A stretch of DNA of 64,000 bases from an uncultured Collinsella sp. (GTDB lineage: Bacteria > Actinomycetota > Coriobacteriia > Coriobacteriales > Coriobacteriaceae), in contig CAAGCW010000030.1 in assembly GCA_900768435.1 (NCBI GenBank), positions 1-64,000 of the forward strand. The letters are read 5' to 3'. The translations under genes and the position numbers were made by a program. Positions 59,173 through 64,000 of the stretch are shown in pieces. Under the pieces are notes generated by a model, which worked only from the letters and a program-made list of their open reading frames with translations, did not search any database and was not told the DNA's origin. Position 1 is the first letter of the stretch; the number at the start of each line of letters is the position of its first letter.

Positions 59173-59235
59173 GGTGCAAAGGGGTCAGGTTCATATGCAC
59201 CAAATTGGTGCAAAGTAACCTGTCCCCCTTGCACC
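59173..59235. repeat. nested palindrome, GGTGCAAAGG type
   Basis: Outer arms GGTGCAAAGGGGTCAGGTT and AACCTGTCCCCCTTGCACC, with an inner GCACCAAATTGGTGC. Composition recalls family I, but the arms begin with GGTGCAA. It lies 10 bp past the enoate reductase stop. Confidence 0.75.
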
Positions 59236-59245
59236 AAGGGGTTGG

Positions 59246-61195
59246 CTACAGCTCGCAGGCAATCTTGTAGCCGTCGCCGATGGCGTCGCGGATATTGCCG
59301 CACTTCTGGGCATCGCCCAGCACGTGGGTGACAACACCGGCGGCGGCAAGGTCATCGGCAAGCTTGGTATTGGGACGATAGCCCATGGCGAGCACCAGCG
59401 TATCCGCATCGGCGATGGTGTGGACCTCGCCGTCCTTCTCGTACGAGATGGTGTCCTCGGTGATCTCGGTCACCTTGGCCTCAGTCAGCACGTGAACGCC
59501 CTTGGAGAGCATGCGCGTGATGAGCACCGCGCGACCGGCGCCGCCCTCGTTAGCGGCGAGCGTCTTGGTCATCTCGATGACGGTGACATCGCGATTGGCC
59601 GGCGACAGGTCGTTGACCAGCGGGGCCAGGTAATCGGCCGTCTCGCAGCCAACGGTGCCGCCGCCCACAATGACGATCTTCTTGCCCGGGAACGCCTTGC
59701 CGCCCAGCAGGTCATCGGCCGTCATAACCTGCTTAAAGCCCTGCATGAAGGCCGGAGCGATGGGCTCGGCGCCATAAGCCAGGACAACCTCGTAGCCCGC
59801 ATAGTCGCGCTGAATGTCCTCGGCGGTAAGCTCGGTACCGAAGACGCACGTGACGCCGGCCTCGGCCAGGCGACGGTACTGGTACTTGATCACGCGCGTG
59901 AGCTCCTGCTTTGCCGGTGGAACGGCCGCAATGCGCATCTCGCCGCCCGGCTCGTCCTGCTTGTCCACGAGCACCACGTTATGGCCGCGCTTGGCGGCAA
60001 TGTAGGCTGCCTCCATACCCGCGGGGCCGGCGCCCACGACGAGCACGTTCTTGGCCTCGGCGGCAGGCTCGTAGCCGGCCTCGTCGCGCTCCACGTCCGG
60101 GTTGACGGTGCAGGAGATGCGCTTGCCGAACATAATGCCGTTCAGGCAGCGAAGGCAGCCGATGCAGGGGCGAATCTCGTCGGCGTTACCGGAAGCCGCC
60201 TTATTGCAGAACTCGGCATCGCACAGATTGGCACGGCCCATCATGCAGATGTCGGCAGCACCGTCCTCAATCAACTCCTCGGCAATCCATGCCTCGTTGA
60301 TACGGCCGACCGTGGCAACGGGAATGCTCACATGCTTTTTGATTTCGCGCGAGCAGGCGGCGTGCGAGGCCTGCTGCGTGCCGGCGGCGGGAATTGCAGA
60401 GCCGCGCTTGATGGTGGTGCCACCCGACACGTGGATCATGTCGACGCCGGCCTTCTCCAGGCGACGCGAGACATAGATCATGTCGTTGAGGGTCAGGCCG
60501 CCATCGGTGTACTCGTCGCCCGAGATACGGACGTCGATGATGAAGTCCTTGCCGCAGCGCTCGCGAATCTCGGCGATGACCTCGAGTAGGAAGCGCATGC
60601 GGGCGTCGAGCGAGCCGCCATACTCGTCGGTACGTTTGTTGTAGAGCGGGGTCAAAAAGCCGCCGAGCATGCCGTGGGCGTGCGCCGCATGGACCTCGAC
60701 GCCATCGACGCCAGCCTTCTGCATGCGCACGGCAGCGTCGCCGAACTGATGCGTGAGCTCATGGATCTCGTCAACCGTGATGGGACGCGGCGCCTCGCGG
60801 GCATAGGACGGGCCCACAAAGGACGGAGCGACGAGGCGCGGCGTGCCCGGAATGTTAAAAGCCATGTAGGCGGGGTGGAAGAGCTGCGGCATGATCTTGC
60901 AGCCGTACTCGTGGACGGCCGCGGCGAGCTTTTTCCAGCCGGGGATAAACGTGTCGTCGTAGCAGCACATGTCGCCCGGCAGATAGGTATAGGTGGGCTC
61001 GACCGTCACGACCTCGGTGATGATCAGGCCCACGCCGCCCTTGGCACGGGCGCGGTAATGATCGACCAAATCGTCGGTCACATAGCCATGATCGGCCAGG
61101 TTGGTAGACACCGGCGGCATAAAGATGCGGTTCTTGACCTCGGTCGTACCGACCTTGATCGGGCTAAAGAGCATCGGGTAGGCGCAGGACTCCAT
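59246..61195 (-). CDS. NADH:flavin oxidoreductase / enoate reductase, FadH/BaiH-like
   Basis: 649 residues: FMN TIM barrel of the old yellow enzyme family (1-370) with HAAHGHMLGGFLTPLYNKRTDEYGGS, a 4Fe-4S site CIGCLRCLNGIMFGKRISC (about 350-372) and a C-terminal FAD/NAD domain (GAGPAGMEAAYIAAKRGHNVVLVDKQDEPGGE). It reduces activated C=C bonds; the family includes BaiH and 2,4-dienoyl-CoA reductase. The ATG at 61195 has GAAAGGA. No bai genes are near, so the substrate is open. Confidence 0.88.
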   Translation of the reverse strand: MESCAYPMLFSPIKVGTTEVKNRIFMPPVSTNLADHGYVTDDLVDHYRARAKGGVGLIITEVVTVEPTYTYLPGDMCCYDDTFIPGWKKLAAAVHEYGCKIMPQLFHPAYMAFNIPGTPRLVAPSFVGPSYAREAPRPITVDEIHELTHQFGDAAVRMQKAGVDGVEVHAAHAHGMLGGFLTPLYNKRTDEYGGSLDARMRFLLEVIAEIRERCGKDFIIDVRISGDEYTDGGLTLNDMIYVSRRLEKAGVDMIHVSGGTTIKRGSAIPAAGTQQASHAACSREIKKHVSIPVATVGRINEAWIAEELIEDGAADICMMGRANLCDAEFCNKAASGNADEIRPCIGCLRCLNGIMFGKRISCTVNPDVERDEAGYEPAAEAKNVLVVGAGPAGMEAAYIAAKRGHNVVLVDKQDEPGGEMRIAAVPPAKQELTRVIKYQYRRLAEAGVTCVFGTELTAEDIQRDYAGYEVVLAYGAEPIAPAFMQGFKQVMTADDLLGGKAFPGKKIVIVGGGTVGCETADYLAPLVNDLSPANRDVTVIEMTKTLAANEGGAGRAVLITRMLSKGVHVLTEAKVTEITEDTISYEKDGEVHTIADADTLVLAMGYRPNTKLADDLAAAGVVTHVLGDAQKCGNIRDAIGDGYKIACEL

Positions 61196-61306
61196 ACAGA
61201 CTTCCTTTCGTTTGAGCCGCTCGGCGGCAGTTACTGACGCACTTATCGTAGCAGCAACCGCGCAGCACTCGACCGTGCGCGCTCCCCCAGCCTGAGATCG
61301 GCCCAT

Positions 61307-61376
61307 AAAAAAGTTGCGGTGGAATAGCCCTGTATGAGGCACCTGACGCGCCAAACAGGAACTATTCCACCGCAAC
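61307..61376 (-). terminator. terminator built from a family III palindrome
   Basis: Arms GTTGCGGTGGAATAG and CTATTCCACCGCAAC (61313-61327, 61362-61376) with inner CCTGT/ACAGG; the minus strand continues TTTTTTATGG. It ends the GltD-like gene 16 nt downstream of its stop. Confidence 0.85.
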
Positions 61377-61392
61377 TGAAGGGTGGGTTGGG

Positions 61393-62610
61393 TTAGAGGC
61401 CCAGGTAGCTAGTCATACCCTCGACGGCGAGCTTGGCGCCGGCCACGGCGTGGACCACGGTGAGCGGTCCGTTGACCACATCGCCGGCGGCGAATACGCC
61501 CGGCACCGTCGTCATCCCATGCTCATCGACCGAAAGAAGGCCGCGATGGTCGGTCTCCAGACCACCCGTCGTCAGCACGAGCTTGTCCTTGGGCACCTGA
61601 GAAGCCGCGATCACGACCGTGTCGGCGGACGCATGGTCGAGCTCTTCCTCGTAGCCCACCACGTTGTTGTCCTCGTCAAAGATAGCCGTCTCGAACACCG
61701 GACCGTTATCGTCGATGGCGCAGATCGCCTTGCCGCACACGATTTCGGCACCGTCGAGCTCGGTCAGCTCGACCTCGTCATCGATAGCCGAGATATGGCG
61801 CGAACGGGCATACACGGTAACCTTGCGGGCACCCGAGCGCAGGGCGGTGCGGGCGACATCCATGGCCACGTTGCCAGCGCCGATGACTGCCACGTTCTGC
61901 CCGATCGCGACGCTTGCGGGATCGACCAGGTAATCGATTCCAAACAGCACGTTGCCGCGCGACTCGCCGGGAATGCCCAGCTTACGGGCACGCCAGGTAC
62001 CAGTACCCACAAAGACCGCATCGTAGCCGTCGCGCAGCAGGTCGTCGATATGCAGCGCACCGCCGATGGTGGTCGAGGGGCGAACGCGCACGCCGAGCGA
62101 GCACATCACATGGCGATACTTTTGCACCAGCGAGCGCGGCAGGCGGAACTCGGGGATACCGTACTCCAGCACGCCGCCAATCTCGGGGCGCTGCTCAAAC
62201 ACCGTGACGGCGCAGCCCAGCTGAGCCATCTTAATGGCCACGGTAATGCCGGCAGGACCGGAACCGACCACGGCGATCTGCTTACCACACGACGGCGCGG
62301 GCTTCCACTCCTTGCGGTCCAGATACGCGGTCGAGATATAGTTCTCGATGCTCGAGAAATGCACCGGCGTGCCCTTGCGGCCCTGGATGCACGAGCCCTC
62401 GCACTGGCCCGAATGGTTGCACACCATGGAGCAGACCGCGCTCATGGGATTGTTCTGGAACAGCAGCTCGCCCGCCTCTTCCAGACGACGCTGCTTAAAC
62501 AGGTCGATAACCTGCGGAATGGGCGTCTGAACCGGGCAGCCCTTAAGCTGGCAGAACGCCTTCTTGCATCCTAGGCAACGATTTGCCTCTTCGACAATGT
62601 GGATAGCCAC
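61393..62610 (-). CDS. GltD-like NAD(P)-dependent oxidoreductase
   Basis: 405 residues of the glutamate-synthase small-subunit family. N-terminal Fe-S region CLGCKKAFCQLKGCPVQTPIPQ ... CSMVCNHSGQCEGSC, FAD loop GSGPAGITVAIKMAQLGCAVTVFE, NADPH loop GAGNVAMDVARTAL and a C-terminal GDVVNGPLTVVHAVAGAKLAVE. No large subunit (gltB) is adjacent, so it may feed electrons to another enzyme such as the enoate reductase downstream. GTG at 62610 has GGGGAG upstream. Confidence 0.88.
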   Translation of the reverse strand: MAIHIVEEANRCLGCKKAFCQLKGCPVQTPIPQVIDLFKQRRLEEAGELLFQNNPMSAVCSMVCNHSGQCEGSCIQGRKGTPVHFSSIENYISTAYLDRKEWKPAPSCGKQIAVVGSGPAGITVAIKMAQLGCAVTVFEQRPEIGGVLEYGIPEFRLPRSLVQKYRHVMCSLGVRVRPSTTIGGALHIDDLLRDGYDAVFVGTGTWRARKLGIPGESRGNVLFGIDYLVDPASVAIGQNVAVIGAGNVAMDVARTALRSGARKVTVYARSRHISAIDDEVELTELDGAEIVCGKAICAIDDNGPVFETAIFDEDNNVVGYEEELDHASADTVVIAASQVPKDKLVLTTGGLETDHRGLLSVDEHGMTTVPGVFAAGDVVNGPLTVVHAVAGAKLAVEGMTSYLGL

Positions 62611-62713
62611 GCAACTCCCCTTTTTGATGTAATCCAATAGGGCGACGATAAAGACCCTTCACCGCCGCCCCCAGTTAGGCAAACTCAATTGGCTGCCACG
62701 GCAAGAGCCGATG

Positions 62714-63619
62714 CTATATCTCGCGGTGCGAAGCCCCGCAGCGAGCGGACATGCGCTCGAGCGTCGCCAGGCAGCCGGCCGCCGTCGCCGGCACGCTGTT
62801 CTCGACCACGCAGGGAATCCCCGGGCAGGCTGCAGCCGCCCAGGCCACCACGGGCTCAAAGTCGTATCGTCCCGTCTCGCCCACACCGTGGCATACCAGG
62901 CGCGAACCCGTACCGTCGCACCAACCGGCTTCGTCCTCGTTGTCAACGACCTCAAAATCCTTGGCATGCAGCACGCGAATCTTACTGCCGCATAAGTAGA
63001 GCATACGCGCCGTGATTTCCTGCGCCTCGCCAACCACGCTGGGGTGCAGCAGCGACACCGGGTCGTAGATCACGCCGAGTGCCGGACTCGAGACGCGCTC
63101 CAGTACCTTACGGCAGCGATCCGGCGTGTTGACCGTCTCGTTCCAGCCGGGCTCGATCAGAATTTGCCCGTCCACGGCCTCGGCGCGCTCGCAGACGTGC
63201 GCGAGTCCGTCCATAAAAGCATCGAGTGCCTCGTCGGTCATGCGGTCGTCTGCGACGCGGTTCTGTGCGTTGGGACGGCCGGTCTCGGTGCCAACAGGGC
63301 ATCCGCCGAGCATCTGGGCAAAGTTCAAGCACGCCTCGTACTCGGCAAAGTTATCCATGAGTTGTTGGCGGTCGGGCGTCGCCAGATTTTTATAGCAGCC
63401 AAACACCGCCACCGTAATGCCCGCTTCGTCGAGCACCGCACGCAAGTGATCGGCAAGCTCGCGAGTCAGGCCGCCCCGGTCGATGCCCATCGATGCGTAG
63501 AGCACCTTGCTCGGCAGCTGAATGCACGAAAAGCCCAGCTCCCCTGCCATGCGAATGCGCTCCTCGACGGTTCCCTGCGGAAGGTCGTGCAAACGTACGC
63601 CCGGAGTAATGGCCCCCAC
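62714..63619 (-). CDS. sugar phosphate isomerase/epimerase (xylose-isomerase-like TIM barrel)
   Basis: 301 residues. Starts at GTG 63619, one nt after the upstream stop, with AAGGGA about 10 nt before. MAGELGFSCIQLPSK, LIEPGWNETVNTPDRC, GVIYDPVSLLHPS and HAKDFEVV fit the AP_endonuc_2 fold with the metal-binding Glu, Asp and His. It may isomerise a sugar acid in this locus. Coupled to the GH88/GH105 gene. Confidence 0.8.
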   Translation of the reverse strand: MGAITPGVRLHDLPQGTVEERIRMAGELGFSCIQLPSKVLYASMGIDRGGLTRELADHLRAVLDEAGITVAVFGCYKNLATPDRQQLMDNFAEYEACLNFAQMLGGCPVGTETGRPNAQNRVADDRMTDEALDAFMDGLAHVCERAEAVDGQILIEPGWNETVNTPDRCRKVLERVSSPALGVIYDPVSLLHPSVVGEAQEITARMLYLCGSKIRVLHAKDFEVVDNEDEAGWCDGTGSRLVCHGVGETGRYDFEPVVAWAAAACPGIPCVVENSVPATAAGCLATLERMSARCGASHREI

Positions 63620-63620
63620 G

Positions 63621-64000
63621 CTATTCACATCCCTTACGAGCGTTGATGCCCGGGGTGTATCCGCCAAACGGGTCTTCGATGGAGCACACGCCCGAGGGGG
63701 CGAGCGGATCGCGCTTACCGGCCAGTTTGTCGTGGTGCATGGTCTCGATATAGGCGAGCACCAGCGGGGCCACGCCCTTCGCATCGTTTTTGACGATGGG
63801 CTCGCTCATGTAGTAACCAAACGTGCCCTCACGGTGCGCGGTGTTGCCAAGACCCGCAACCAGGCATATGTTGTCGAGCGCGAGCTGCCCGTCATGCTCG
63901 GACAGGCACGTGTCGCAGATGCCGTCGAACGCGCGGCGGCCGTACTGGTAGTAGCGCTCGCCCAGAACGCCCAGGCGCACGCCCTTCATGATGGCGTTGG
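63621..64000 (-). CDS. GH88/GH105-type unsaturated uronyl hydrolase, C-terminal part
   Basis: Open to the right edge, about 125 residues visible. The stretch AFDGICDTCLSEHDGQLALDNICLVAGLGNTAHREGTFGYYMSEPIVKNDAKGVAPLVLAYIETM matches the C-terminal end of YteR/UGL-type hydrolases that free unsaturated uronic acid from oligosaccharides. Such products enter the DhuI-DhuD-KdgK-Eda route encoded at 52-59 kb. The start lies outside the window; the catalytic Asp cannot be seen. Confidence 0.75.
   Translation of the reverse strand, partial: NAIMKGVRLGVLGERYYQYGRRAFDGICDTCLSEHDGQLALDNICLVAGLGNTAHREGTFGYYMSEPIVKNDAKGVAPLVLAYIETMHHDKLAGKRDPLAPSGVCSIEDPFGGYTPGINARKGCE

Overview
The window is a GC-rich (about 60 percent) chromosomal segment of a gut Coriobacteriia actinobacterium, most likely Collinsella or a close relative. 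This rests on protein flavour (GlnR-like regulator beside glnA, an actinobacterial-style gatCAB operon, LPXTG pili, a DUF6110 protein beside a P-type ATPase) and on many intergenic palindromes. No rRNA or tRNA genes, CRISPR arrays, prophage or intact insertion sequences were seen.

Left part (0-19 kb): housekeeping genes, nearly all on the minus strand. These are nagB, a glucose-type PTS EIIA, glmM, the rplM-rpsI operon, a patatin-like lipase, a block of tandem palindromes, tmRNA, a PIN toxin-antitoxin pair with its operator, a metal P-type ATPase with a DUF6110 protein, a heterodimeric ABC exporter divergent from an AraC regulator, and gatCAB with a very large inverted repeat downstream.

Middle (19-31 kb): a surface pilus region. 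A large beta-helix adhesin and two isopeptide pilins form an operon read leftward from about 30.3 kb. The only class C sortase lies 3.3 kb beyond it, cut off by an AbiE-like pair and by three tandem 480-bp repeats. Each full repeat encodes a 50-residue membrane/basic peptide and looks like a type I toxin-antitoxin locus.

31-51 kb: HAD phosphatase, MFS transporter, a MoaC-MobB fusion with moaA, a DUF559-like nuclease gene bracketed by 59-bp palindromes, a second ABC exporter pair, a MATE pump with its MerR regulator and a textbook MerR promoter, an AT-rich island with a secreted cysteine-protease-like protein and a lipoprotein, ligA, an HtrA protease, and glnA with a GlnR-like regulator.

51-64 kb: a sugar-acid locus. 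It holds a LacI regulator, kdgK, eda, a GntR regulator, a YczE-type membrane protein, an SDR resembling DhuD, an RpiB-fold isomerase resembling DhuI, an enoate reductase, a GltD-like protein, a TIM-barrel isomerase and, at the right edge, the C-terminus of a GH88/GH105 unsaturated uronyl hydrolase. Together they would free unsaturated uronic acid from cut polysaccharide and convert it to pyruvate and glyceraldehyde-3-phosphate.

The most striking signal is in that locus. Two different leader RNA structures each occur twice, with stems that change sequence but keep pairing around fixed unpaired blocks. One lies upstream of kdgK and of the YczE gene; the other lies upstream of eda and, again, of the YczE gene. 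I do not recognise either as a known riboswitch class. They combine with a shared LacI-type operator and a shared 12-bp palindrome likely bound by the GntR protein.
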